Shown piece after piece: positions 12,898-23,575 of a DNA stretch of 64,000 nt. Within the stretch, counting starts at the first letter, position 1. Every line of letters begins with the position of its first letter. The position numbers and the translations under genes were made by a program. The notes below the pieces were generated by a model, which did not search any database, was not told where the DNA came from, and saw nothing but the letters and a program-made list of their open reading frames with translations. The stretch covers positions 124,001-188,000 of the forward strand of contig QYAI01000121.1 in assembly GCA_003988855.1 (NCBI GenBank), read 5' to 3'. The stretch is from Arachnopeziza araneosa. Taxonomy: Eukaryota > Ascomycota > Leotiomycetes > Helotiales > Arachnopezizaceae.

Positions 12898-13647
12898 ATG
12901 TATTTATATCTCATATTTGTGTTACTTCTCGTTCATGTCAGTGCCTCACCAGCAACACCACCACCACCTGCACCACAGCTCCCGTCCATTTTCCACGACC
13001 CATCTATAGAAGCTCTTGACCATTTCGGCCTCGATCTCTTTAATTTGAGCGGCTTCACGAAAGCGTTGCACTCTACTAGCAAGTTAGAGAAACGCTTCAC
13101 CCTTCCTGCGGTTCTTTGCAATGTTGTGTTCAATGGCGTCAATCAAGGTAACCCCTTGGGATTTGTTGCTTCCGGCCAAATTCTGCTTACTGCTGGAGTT
13201 CTAACAAATCCCACAATAAACGGCTTCAACCCTACCGACGTAGTAATGGTCATTGGACTTACGGATCCGCTTGGTGGTCGTCCTTTGGTCGGTGATCTGC
13301 GATACACCACAAATAGAGCTCTTGAAAAATACATCGGCGGTGCTATTCCAATATTTTATAATCCCTACGATTTTGCATACATCTCGAGTACAAGCACAAC
13401 TGTATCAGCTCTAATTGATACGAGGCCAGCTAAACTCAATTGTCACGCTTATTTCCATGTGAGCAGCAGTCTTATGGACCCAGCATATGGTATTATCAGT
13501 AGAAGCTTTTCTATCACGATCGGGGTAAATAACGCAATATCTGGCAAGCTCAACTTCATTGGGGATAGTTCTTTGGTAGCTGGTCGCAGGCCGTATAATG
13601 CAATCATCACTGGCAAAGCGGCTGGGAGTCTTACTCTTACTCTGTGA
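12898..13647 (+). CDS. orphan secreted protein with pro-region and Kex2-like site
   Basis: An intronless gene of 249 residues. Residues 1-17 form a clear signal peptide (hydrophobic YLYLIFVLLLVHV ending in SAS). A Pro-rich stretch follows, and a dibasic site LEKR at residues 63-66 suggests Kex2 maturation. The mature part would begin FTLPAVLCN and is rich in Gly, Ile and Ser/Thr with apparently only two Cys (one near residue 74, one in LNCHAY), which could form a single disulfide. I recognise no family. The pre-pro layout and its place at the edge of an AT-rich desert fit a secreted effector or surface protein, but that is inference. The ATG lies about 250 bp beyond the desert. Confidence 0.7.
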   Translation: MYLYLIFVLLLVHVSASPATPPPPAPQLPSIFHDPSIEALDHFGLDLFNLSGFTKALHSTSKLEKRFTLPAVLCNVVFNGVNQGNPLGFVASGQILLTAGVLTNPTINGFNPTDVVMVIGLTDPLGGRPLVGDLRYTTNRALEKYIGGAIPIFYNPYDFAYISSTSTTVSALIDTRPAKLNCHAYFHVSSSLMDPAYGIISRSFSITIGVNNAISGKLNFIGDSSLVAGRRPYNAIITGKAAGSLTLTL

Positions 13648-14018
13648 TTGAATTAACATCTGTCTTTCATCGATATAATTTTTGAGATTAGGAGAAGACT
13701 TAGAAATCACGTTGAAATACGATTCAATTAAAAGGAAGATCTGCGACACGTGACTACGATAGAATATCATTTGACAAGCCGAAACCTCTTTTTATCAAGG
13801 TAAAGACTTTATAGGCGTCTAAAAACATATGTTTCTATTTAGATACACGTTTCACTGTTGTCAATATTTACTTTGTGTGTTGTAGAGCTTTGGCGGGGTA
13901 GCTCAAGGAGGGGCCGAGCCGAGACCGGCCCGCTGAATCGCACGCAACAATGCGGACCATAATTTTTTAAGAATCTCCCAGCCATTAATCCTGCAACCCT
14001 CTGTACCACCTAACCAAC
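13648..14018. other. intergenic, no feature seen
   Basis: Contains the 3' flank of the secreted-protein gene and the THR1 promoter. A short GC-rich patch (13890-13945) is followed by a T-rich stretch. No RNA gene could be folded by eye. Confidence 0.35.
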
Positions 14019-15167
14019 ATGATCACCATAAGTACATACCCGTCTCACCTGAATTGATGTGTGATAAGTCTGATAACCCCTGGCAGAAGTCCCCTGCTCT
14101 TCAGCCAACATTGGACCGGGCTTCGATGTGATTGGTCTTGCTCTCTCCATCTGGCTCGAGATTCAGATCACTATTGAGCCGTCTACCACTTCCACAGTGC
14201 CTCTGAATTGCACCATCACCTATGAGGGAGAGGGTGCAGAAGAAGTTCCTCTCTCCCCGGACGAGAACCTTATCACGCGGACAGCTTTATATGTTCTACG
14301 ATGTCATAATCAGAGATCCTTTCCTGTCGGGACACGGGTGCATATCAAAAACCCTATACCCCTGGGGAGAGGTTTGGGAAGTTCAGGAGCAGCGGTTGTA
14401 GCTGGTGTGGCAGTTGGAAATGAGGTGGGAAAACTGGGGTTAAGTAAAGCTCGGATGCTGGATTATTCCTTGATGATTGGTAACTCTCAATTCTATAGTC
14501 TTTCTCATTGCTTACTTCCGCAGAACGACATCCAGATAATGTTGCTGCAGCCCTGTATGGTGGTTTTGTCGGAACTTATCTGAATGACCTCTCCCCTGAA
14601 GACACATCGAGGAAAGAAATTCCACTAAGCGAGGTTCTACCTGCTCCTGCGGGTGGTGTTGATACGGGACTGATCCCACCAGAACCACCTATTAATATCG
14701 GACACTACATGAAGTTTCCTTGGGCACCAGAACTCAAAGCTATTGCCATAATTCCACACTTCGAAGTCAAAACAGCGGATGCTCGATCAGTGCTCCCAGC
14801 TAATTATTCAAGAGCCGATTTGGTGTTTAATTTGCAAAGGATAGCATTATTACCAAGTGCTCTAGGCAAGAGTCCACCAGATGCAGAACAAATATATTTG
14901 GCTATGCAGGACAAAGTACACCAGCCTTACCGGAAGGGTTTGATCCCAGGATTGCCAGAAATCTTGCAAAGCGTTACACCAAAGAGCCATCCGGGCCTAT
15001 GTGGGATTTGTTTAAGTGGTGCTGGACCTACAATATTAGCATTGGCTACCAAAAACTTCCAAAATATTGCTGATGTTATTCTGGATACCTTTGCGACAAA
15101 GGGCATAAAATGCGACTGGAAGCTTTTGGAACCAGCGGAAGAGGGAACAACCGTTTCATACAGTTAG
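14019..15167 (+). CDS. THR1: homoserine kinase (GHMP kinase)
   Basis: It phosphorylates homoserine to O-phosphohomoserine, the committed step to threonine; cytosolic. Three exons (14019-14031, 14087-14479, 14524-15167) give 349 residues. The first coding exon is only 13 nt and joins to give MITIKVPCSSANIGPGFDV, the standard GHMP N-terminus. The ATP-binding motif IPLGRGLGSSGAAVVAG lies near residue 105, followed by ERHPDNVAAALYGGFVG and the C-terminal GICLSGAGPTILAL block. All hallmark motifs are present, and the length is normal. Confidence 0.95.
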
Positions 15168-15432
15168 ACAGGACAGAACTAGATAAGCGTGAATGGAGTG
15201 TTGCCTTGGAAGTAGATACCCAATGAATGCACATTCACGGAATTTAATTTAAAGATTTATAGTTTGCATTTCCATCTCTTACAAAGCCATAACTTAAACC
15301 TTAGCAAACTCTGACAGCATCCATCCGGGTAATGTATTTTGCCAATTAGCCAGACCGCCATACCAACACCACAGTAACTTAATTCAAAAAGCATAATCCG
15401 GACCCAAACATTACATACTCGTTGTTATTTTG

Positions 15433-16042
15433 CTAACCCAACCCTCCCCAAGCACCCCGAATCCTCCTCGCAAGTTGTATATCCTTCTGCATAATGGTAA
15501 CCCGCTTCGCATGAATAGCACAAAGGTTCGTATCCTCAAACAGATTCACCAAGAAAGCCTCAGTCGACTCTTGTAATGCCTGAATAGCCTGTGATTGCCA
15601 ACGAAACTCCATACCAGGAGGTCGAACACTCATGGCAATTTCTCTGACCTATTTCCGTTAATCGTGCACGCGCAACAAGAGTAGGATATTCACAAGTCTT
15701 GAGAATGGCAGCCTTAACATGAGCAGATCTGTGGTGCGCTGAAATCTCCGTATCTCCTGCAACGCCCTCGTGCCCGGCCTATAACGACGAGCTCTTCTCC
15801 GCGGTAATGGGTCGCCAGCTACCACACAATCAGCATGGTCCTTCAATCTTGGATCGAGACATACGTCGTACACCAGCTCGTGGCGCGGCAGTAAAGCGCT
15901 TCGCGGCAGCCCTCCTTGGAGGCATGGCAGGACTGGCTTCGGGTAGGGCTGGTGCTGTCTTTGTAACTTTGGAAGGGCGTCCCCGCTTGCCTGGTGTAGA
16001 CTTTTCAGCGACATTGAGTCGAGCTCGTTGTGCTTGCGACAT
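15433..16042 (-). CDS. CSE4: centromeric histone H3 variant (CENP-A/Cse4)
   Basis: This histone replaces H3 in centromeric nucleosomes and specifies kinetochore position. Three exons (15865-16042, 15694-15818, 15433-15648) give 172 residues. An Ala/Pro/Lys/Arg-rich tail of about 60 residues precedes the fold: [20 protein letters not shown], then [20 protein letters not shown] (N-helix/alpha1), [13 protein letters not shown] (alpha2) and [20 protein letters not shown] (alpha3). The end is [10 protein letters not shown], where canonical H3 has RERA. That Trp-containing tail and the divergent N-terminal tail separate CENP-A from H3. The first intron (GTATGT donor, 45 nt) joins R-PGDPLPRR. It is divergent from the derlin gene. 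Confidence 0.93.
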
Positions 16043-16538
16043 CTTGGGCGGAAGGCGTGAGGAATGCGACGTAAGGGTTGAGGAATGTGATTGCTCGCGG
16101 TGGCTGGGATGGGGAACGCGCTGGCGCGACTTGTTCGCTGGATATCACGCGCCAACTCTCTCTGCAGTCGAAGATAACTATCCAATATGGATTTGCGAGA
16201 AGAGAATTCCAATTTAGGACCAGTCCATCACTGCAATTGCAAGAATTGGCCAAAGTAGAAAATTGGTCGTAGCGACGGGGCGCTGGGTTGTGTTTACTTT
16301 CGCTACTGGGGTCAGGAAGCTCGGCTGAACCGCGCTTCGCTGATTACGCCACTCTCTCCCTTATCGGTCATCATCTACCGAAGAGGCCACGCAAAGCGTA
16401 TCCAATAAAGAACACAATACAGTAGTATCTTTACGGTTTCGTCCATCTCTTTCTTCATGAATCCTGCAACCTATTGACTCACCCCACGACCTGGATTTCC
16501 ACAATTCGTCAACGGACTCGGTATCAAGAGGCTCAATC
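16043..16538. promoter_or_regulatory. divergent promoter region CENP-A / derlin
   Basis: A 496-bp spacer between divergent starts. Minus-strand open frames overlapping its left part are upstream of the CENP-A start and are not supported as coding. Confidence 0.35.
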
Positions 16539-17378
16539 ATGGATCAAATGATGGGAGCAGGCGACGGCGGCATGGGGGGCCAAGCGGGTTTTCCTCTGGA
16601 GAATTGGTTTTGGGAGATGCCGTTGTGTACAAGATGGTGGGTTGTGCTGTTGGATCTTCGAAGGTAACGCTGACTCTGTAGGTGGACGACAGCGACGGTT
16701 CTCACTTCCGCTCTGGTACAATGCCAGATTGTTAATCCATTCCAACTCTTCTACAGCTTCCAGACGGTATTTTATAGGCAACAGGTACGTAGATCTACCC
16801 TCGTGCAGGATGTTACTGATATGCGATAGTATTGGCGTCTGCTTACCACCTTCCTCTACTTTGGCCCTCTATCCCTCGACCTCGTCTTCCATGTCTTCTT
16901 CCTTACCCGCTACTCCCGCCTCCTCGAAGAATCATCAGGTCGATCCCCAGCGCATTTCTCATGGCTTCTCCTCTATGCAACCAGCTGTCTCATCCTCCTC
17001 TCGCCTCTTGTATCAATGCCTTTCTTAGGACAACCCCTCTCTAGCACCTTCGTCTACATCTGGTCACGCCGCAACCCAGATACGCGATTGTCGTTCCTCG
17101 GGTTGCTGGTTTTCACCGCTCCATATCTGCCCTGGGTCTTGATGGGATTTAGTCTGGTGGTACACGGAATGATTCCTAAAGACGAGATCATGGGTGTGGT
17201 GATTGGGCATGTGTGGTATTTCTTCAATGACGTCTATCCCCCTCTCCATGGCGGGAGCAAGCCGTTTGATCCACCCATGTGGTGGAGACGGATCTTTGAA
17301 AGGAGACAGCCAAGAGAAGAAAGCGCAGATGCGATCAACAATGAGATTGCTGTTGCAGCAGCACCGGAGGTGAGATAG
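16539..17378 (+). CDS. DER1: derlin (Der1-like ER membrane protein)
   Basis: Derlins are catalytically dead rhomboid relatives that help retrotranslocate misfolded proteins in ER-associated degradation. Three exons (16539-16636, 16682-16784, 16830-17378) give 249 residues. The family pattern is visible: PLCTRWWTTATVL at the first membrane segment, VNPFQLFYSFQTVFYRQQYWR followed by TTFLYFGPLSLDLVFH, and the later GFSLVVHGMIPKDEIMG and GHVWYFFNDVYPP block. These include the derlin WR and G-H-x-x-Y/W-F signatures. The C-terminal tail is charged and cytosolic, with no clear SHP box. Length is normal. Confidence 0.92.
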
Positions 17379-17512
17379 TTTGCTTCTTGAAATGAACATG
17401 GATTGGAGTTTATTGAACATAGAATGGCGCATTGTGGATATGGGAATTGGGAGAGAATATATAAACCTGGGGACGAGGATTGAAGTTACATGATACCACA
17501 TAAAACATTATT

Positions 17513-18704
17513 TCAGGAGCCGCTATCTACACGTATCGTTTCTTCTCCATCCTCCTCCTTTGAACCATCCTCTCCATGACTCTCTCCTGGAGCCATGGGG
17601 AAATGTAGATGTTTCCAATCCTCCAGTTCCTCGATGATACTCCGTAATCTATCCCTAATACTCTCAATGGCATAACTTCCCAGTAGCAGCCTCAATGGGG
17701 GATAACTACAGTGGCCCAACTGCCACACCAGCTCTGCGCACTTCACCGCACTGGTAGGCTGCTTGTCTCCCAACCACTGCACCATCCTCTTTGCATGCAG
17801 GGCCGGGGATGTCGCATCACTATACGGCTCACTCGCATCCTTGATCAGGAAATGTCCCCAAGTAGGTAGAGGACTACTCTCCCAGTCCGGTTCATCCCTC
17901 CTCACCAACCCGGGCTCCACCAACGTCGCCTTGATCCCGAAACTATCAATCTCGTACAACATAGCCTCAATAAGTCCCTCGACCGCATATTTTGTTGCAC
18001 AATATGGTCCCAGTCCAGGCACGCCTAAGGCGCCACTCGTACTACTAAAGATCAAATACCTCCCTCTTTCCTGCTCACGGAAATACCCTAATGACTCTTG
18101 AATAATATGTAAGGTCCCCATAAAATTGGTCTCGAATTGATTCCGCAGCTCGTGTTCATCTTGGTCTTCACACGCGCCAATCACCCCGTATCCAGAGCAA
18201 TTGGCGATGATATCGATGCGGCCAAAGTGCGAGAGGGCGAGAGCAACGACGGCTGATACCGAGGACCGCGAGCGGACGTCGCAGAGGGTCCCTAGGCAAT
18301 TGGCGTGCCAGTTCTGCATCGAGCTCAAGGTGTTTTCAAAGACTCGACCGACGGCTACGACATGGTCGTTGGCACCTAGGCAGTGTCGTGCGAGCGAGCG
18401 CCCCATATGGCCGGTTGCGCCAAAGATCTGGGGAGGTTAGCATGGCTGTGTCGATTGTTGAAGATGGAATGGAGATTCGCCTCCCGCTGCTCTGGCAGAT
18501 CTCTGTGGATTGCGGATTAGGGTGACTTACAATCCATACCAGCTGCTTGGGCGGGTTCGCAGGCCCGGGCGGATCAACGCTCACGGGGAGTTGGAGTTTG
18601 GCTTTGGTGCTCTCTGGCGACATTGTCTTCTCGCCATTGTAGGTTGTCTCTCGGAGGAACGAGGTTGACGACACCCCGCCGCTCTCGTGCATGTGGAGTT
18701 CCAT
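17513..18704 (-). CDS. classical short-chain dehydrogenase/reductase
   Basis: Two exons (18531-18704 and 17513-18427) encode an SDR of about 362 residues. A leader of roughly 58 residues precedes the Rossmann fold, which starts QLVWIIFGATGHMGRSLA; the glycine motif GATGHMG is produced exactly by the intron junction. Later come NCSGYG (NAG-like), the catalytic Ser in IFSSTSGALG and the Tyr-Lys pair in YCATK. The C-terminus is acidic. Substrate is unknown; the sequence resembles fungal oxidoreductases acting on retinol- or ketone-like substrates. The start is uncertain: ATG at 18704 is the most upstream in-frame one, while MSPESTKAK at 18623 is a plausible shorter start. Confidence 0.8.
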
Positions 18705-18943
18705 GCCGTGGATTTGGTGGCTTGCAGTAGCTGGAGTGCGGTGAGCTGTGTTACGGAGCACTGGCACCTGCCCGAGGCTAGCGAAGTGTGGGGAGTAGAT
18801 CTTCAGGGGGCGGTATCAGAGCGACCATGACTTCAACAAGAACTTTTACCTCTTCAGCGTTCTATTTGATTGTGTACTTGGACCAGTCCGGTATTCTATA
18901 CTGAAACGCAAGAGGAACTCTGAGAATCCTCCTACGAGTAGCG

Positions 18944-19929
18944 ATGCCTCAATCAAACGACCCAAGCCTAGTCCGCCAGATTTCTCGTAAGTCTTGTGGT
19001 GTTTTTGGGAGCTCAAACATGCTTGTGTTCAATTTGTGGCTAACTGACTCGGTATAGCAATGCAACAGATATGCTCACTTTTGAGATAGGTAACAAGAGC
19101 AATAAGACGGAGTTGTTTACTGTCCATAAAGGTAACCCCTGCTCATCTTCCCCCCCAAAAAAACCCTGGCTGAAAATATAGAATTCGTCTGTTATTATTC
19201 GCCAGTGCTAGACGCCGCCTTCAACAGCTCGTTCGAAGAAGGGCTGACCAAAAATGTCGTATGGAAGACACTGAAGTGGAGGCTTTTCGCATTTTCGTCC
19301 GCTGGTGTTATTCCCAAAAGCTAAAGATCAACCATCTTTATGAAAAATACGGTGAGGAAATAGCATCAGCCGATCAGATCTTGCCCCATTTCGAAGTAGT
19401 CGACTCTGCTGGAGCCCTTTTGATGCTAAATATCTACTACCTTTGTTTCCTTGCCGACAAGCTAATGGTTCCTCAACTTTACAACCTTGTGATATTGAAA
19501 CTTGAAGACACTTTAACGCGTACCGTTGGACTGTCCCCTTGGCACATGGCAGAAGTTTGGGATAGAACACATGATGGAAGCCCGCTACGGAAACTTCTCA
19601 TCGATATTTGGGTTTGGTATGCGTGTATGAAGGAATGGCCAAGAAATGCAGATGGGTTTCTGTCGGTTCACGATAAACCTAGGTTATTCGTATTGGCCGG
19701 TTTACCCTGGATACTGGACTCCTCACGTTGTGGAGGGGTCTGTATCGGTGGGTTATTCTGGCTGCCTGACTAACTAGGCTCTCATGCGTGGCACGTGATT
19801 ATTGTACCAACAGTTTCTAAAGGAGATGCTTGTTGAACTTGTCAAGGTTCTTGGCACCAAAGCTGGTAAAGGCCAAACGAAAACATTTTCGGATTTCCGG
19901 TCACCAGAAGGATATTTTCTGCCCTGAGA
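18944..19929 (+). pseudogene. BTB/POZ domain gene with apparent frameshift
   Basis: Paralogue of the next gene. Exons at 18944-18986 and 19069-19131 give a short N-terminus and MLTFEIGNKSNK...TVHK. The third starts at 19182 with EFVCYYSPVLDAAFNSSFEE, the typical fungal BTB core. Around 19240-19260, at an A5 run, the frame breaks. Homology continues from MEDTEVEAFRIFVRWCYS in another frame, so one base appears missing compared with the downstream paralogue. The rest (LADKLMVPQLYNLVILKLED and a probable last exon from about 19818 ending 19929, EMLVELVKVLG) is well preserved. No acceptable intron explains the shift. It is either a recent pseudogene or a sequence error. BTB proteins of this fungal type are probably substrate adaptors or regulators of unknown target. 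Confidence 0.6.
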
Positions 19930-20485
19930 ACCAACCATGACATTAGGGCCGCTGAGATCAGGCTGACACTCGGTACAAAATATTGTTTTATTGTCTGATA
20001 ATGACACAGGCCAGAAGCTTGAAGCCGGATGGCTATTGAATGAGTCCCTACAAAGGAGCAATGCATCTTTCAATTCTAAGAGATAGAATAGGCACTCAGA
20101 TATCCATAATTCTGAATGGTATCGTTTTCTCCTTGATATCATCGTGACTGAGTGGAGTTCATGGCCAAATATCCAAACTTTGATCTTTGACATAAACTGA
20201 TCTGATCAGATCAGACAAGGTGAAACAAAAAACAAACCATTATCTTCTCTGCCAAAAATTCCTACTAAAGGATCTTTGCTTGGCTTACGCGCTGACTTCT
20301 TAGTTTCATTTAACGCTTGGAATAGTCTCACCAGCGGGTCGCGTACTCTATCACGGCCTCTGAAACCACCACCTCAACTCAAATACCCTACAAATAGCAC
20401 CTCTCAGCCACGAAGCTTGGATACCAGAGAGTCCGATCTGGTAGTTGTCACAGCAAGTTCTTGATAATTGAGATACGACATCATT
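19930..20485. other. spacer between the two BTB genes
   Basis: A 556-bp stretch carrying the 3' end of the first BTB gene and the promoter of the second. No other feature is seen. Confidence 0.35.
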
Positions 20486-21618
20486 ATGGTGGATAACGAG
20501 GACCGCAGAGGCGTGGCAAGTGGTTCTGCAGCGGAGAGTTCTGCTTCTACATGGATATCAAGAGGGCCTACTTTCTCGTAAGCGTTTACTCTAACTCCAG
20601 TCTCATTACTTACATACTGATTTTCTCTTAGAACTCCATCAGAACTAGTTACATTCTACATCAGCGAGGCCGATGCCGAAGGTGTTGTTAGCGAGACGGT
20701 ATTTTCGGTACACAAAGGTCAGTCACTTCAAGCTGAGAAAGCTCATCCTAATTATATACTAGAGTTTGTATGTTACCACTCTCCAGTACTTGACGCAGCA
20801 TTCAACAGTTCCTTTCAAGAAGGCGAAAGTCAAACCTATCGTCTCCAAGACATCGACGCAAGCGCTTTTCGATTACTTGTGCAATGGTTCTACACCGGAC
20901 GATTCGATGTTCATTCCACCGATGATCTTCCGGAAGGAGATAGAATTGGTGATCCCGAGATTGATGCTCTTTGGGCCAGGCAAGATCTGGATCTGGTCCA
21001 ATTATGGGTCGTCGCTGATAAGCTGTTGATCCGCTCATTGCAAAATTTGACAGTGACCAAGTTGCAAGAATCGTGGCTTGTGAATCCTGCCAGGTACGTC
21101 TTCTTCTCTCTCAGATCCACTGACTTTGACCCTGGAATAGGGGAGCTAGCACAGCCTGGATTCCTTACGCCTACGAGCACACCACCAAGGGGAGTCCTCT
21201 TAGAGCTCTAGCCATCGACCAGTCTATATGGGTGCTTGACGGGAGCATATTTGAAACCTCTGAGCACTTCCCACATGAGATGCTGCTCGAGTTCGCCCTT
21301 AAAATATCAACTTCTATCACCACCCTGAGCCATGAGTCTTCTGGAGAACGACTGAGGCGAGTTATTGAGGAGGAGGAAGCGGGCGAAGATGAAGCGGACG
21401 CTTCGTACAATCCTGAAGTAGCGAATAGCAATGAGAGCGCTGGTAGTAGCGAGAATCCGAACTGGGTCGATGAGGAAGAGATTGAGCTTTCTGGCTACAG
21501 TGTCAATGTCGAGATTGAGGAGTTGACCGCTAAATACGACCTCAGCCATCTCACACCAATTCACGATTACATATGTACGAGAAGATACCGCAGCTATCTC
21601 GTTTCGGAGCAGCAGTAA
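20486..21618 (+). CDS. BTB/POZ domain protein
   Basis: Four exons (20486-20577, 20632-20717, 20763-21093, 21141-21618) give 328 residues. A Ser/Ala-rich lead is followed by the BTB fold: VTFYISEADAEG, TVFSVHKEFVCYHSPVLDAA, FNSSFQEG, AFRLLVQWFYTGRFDV, LVQLWVVADKLLIRSLQNL. The distal part is acidic (EEEEAGEDEADAS) and ends in a polar tail. This matches the large, lineage-expanded fungal family of BTB-only proteins, mostly without known function. Exon layout and phase mirror those of the disrupted copy upstream, so the two arose by tandem duplication. Confidence 0.85.
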
Positions 21619-21964
21619 GCGTATGAACAATTTGAGGGTAGTTGACTATGTCGATGGTGGATGAATTTGGCCTTTTGACTGAGCAGTGCTGGGACTTTTT
21701 GCTGTTTGCAGATCCGGATTTGGGCAGGAATCGAGGAATCAGTTTAGTTGAAGGATTGTGGCATTTCCCAGTGCTATGGAATATGAGTCTTCTATTATTG
21801 GTCTCTCGCATTGTGATAGTGTGGGACAGCTATAACTTCTAGTCCAACACCACTCATAGCCTAGAGTTTATAAGATGCCTCTTCATTTCAAGCATTCATA
21901 TTTCCTCCACTGTCAACATACACCTAAGTTTACTTCAATTTAGCTCAACCCTTCCACTCATCCA
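21619..21964. other. tail-to-tail intergenic spacer
   Basis: 346 bp between convergent genes; 3' untranslated sequence is expected. An open frame at 21642-21842 has no family features. Confidence 0.35.
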
Positions 21965-22955
21965 TTAATCCGTATCATCAGGATGAAACACCAAAGCCCT
22001 AACCTCAATACTCTCCCTCGACGCCTCATCCTCATGCCCCTCATCCACAAACGACGTATGCGGCACGCGTCTCGCCCTCCCATCCACCTTGGAATCAAAG
22101 CACTTGATCAACAAGACCTCTCCGGGCGTCTGCTTGTACAGATAGTACCACCGATGCGTGGGACCCGCCTTCACCGAGTACGTCTCTCCCTCCCGCCCCG
22201 GGTAGATGAGTTTGATGGGCACCAGCTCATCGTCGCTCACGGAGTTGGCTTCGGCCACACCGAGCGGGTCCTTCAGGATCGTCTTGATGGGCCGCCATAC
22301 GTTGATGATCTGGTAGCGCCCGCGGAGGAGGGCCGGTGCTTCGTCTTTCAGATGGTGTACCACTCGCTTGGGTCCGGCGTCGTAGGATTGATCGATGTGG
22401 ACGCGTTGGACTGGACCGCGGAGGGTGATGGGTTTGCTTGGGTCCGAAGACGGGGTGCGTGAGTCGCTGGGTTGGCGGCGTATGGTATGATCGAAGATGA
22501 AGATCTTGCTGGCTCCGGTGCTAGATTCGTGAGTAAGAACCTCTTTTGTTTACTTGCACTCACGCTTTCTTTAGTATCTCCTCAATCTCTGGATAGTAGA
22601 TTCGTTGGATTTGCTCGTCGTCAACAAAGTCTTTCTCTGCGCTCACATGGTTGACGACTTGAAACCCTTTGGTATCAAGTGTGTACTGGTCCTCCGAACC
22701 GCGAATATCGTGTACTACGGCTGTGGTGGGCAGGGTTGGTCTATCATAGGTCTCTGGCTTGCCAACATAAGTTGGAGCCGGAGGTGAACCATCTTCGTTC
22801 TCTTTAAAGTAGTTCAAGATGGTAGTCACATCTCTCGGCTTTGGTTTAGCTTGTTGAGAAGTAGCATCTACCTGAGTTGAGAGACGATTATAATGGTCAC
22901 CTTGAGCCGTAAAAGACTCTGGGTGGAAAGCTTGCTGGGTAGTTGCGGTTGCCAT
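21965..22955 (-). CDS. CmcJ/NvfI/GA4-desaturase-like oxidoreductase
   Basis: Two exons (22564-22955, 21965-22520) give 315 residues. The protein belongs to the fungal family often labelled GA4 desaturase or 7-alpha-cephem-methoxylase-like, related to Fe(II)/2-oxoglutarate enzymes. Visible landmarks are TVLNYF-like N-terminal text, the conserved FVDDEQIQRIYYPEIEE, then HIDQSYDAGPKRV with a candidate His-x-Asp metal pair, GRYQIINVWRPIK, PTHRWYYLYKQTPGEVLLIK and RVPHTSFVD, which holds the likely distal His. Members hydroxylate or desaturate secondary metabolites, but many are uncharacterised. It is divergent from the MUP1-like permease; whether the two are co-regulated is unknown. Confidence 0.85.
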
Positions 22956-23575
22956 TGTCTCTTCGTTTCTCTTCTCTCACGGAGCTATCACTTCTACGAC
23001 TCTCTCATTTCACCCTATATACTTTTTCACATCGCGAATCAATGTTACAACATTGCGGGGTAAAACCACAATTGTAATCAGTGATTTTTAAGCACGATAT
23101 ATATCGAGCCTTGGAGCACAAGATCAGGGTTAGCGAGCGAGCACGCAATTCGTCAGATCATATTCGCGATTTTCTCGCCAGTTACCACGCCCGTATATTC
23201 TTCAATATGTTTCCGCATGGCACCATAGCCACTCTCAAGGGCGTGTGCTTGGAAATCAATTGGTGGGGGGAGTTGGATAAGGAATGTGATCCATTTAGAC
23301 GCCGAGACGCGAACGTGACGGCCCCTAATGATGACCAACTGCCCAGGGGCTATGTTGTCATGTTTGAGGCTATTCTCAACGTCCTTCAAACTTGATCCCA
23401 CCAAAGATGTTTGTATTACACCCAACCTACGCCGTTTGCCCTCCTTAGATTGTTGTTGAATTATCTCCCTCGTGGTCGGTGCTGGGGCATGGGAATAGCG
23501 ATCTATCACGCTCCACGGATTGCTGACCGCCAGGCAACGTTTCAACATATGGTATAGCGCTTTAAACCCGTCAAA
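22956..23575. promoter_or_regulatory. divergent promoter region, oxidoreductase / permease
   Basis: A 620-bp spacer with both promoters. A minus-strand open frame over most of it begins with a non-ATG codon and shows no family features. Confidence 0.35.

Noticed and set aside
13880..13960. GC-rich patch resembling a structured RNA or tRNA
   Set aside because: No cloverleaf or A/B-box pattern could be made.
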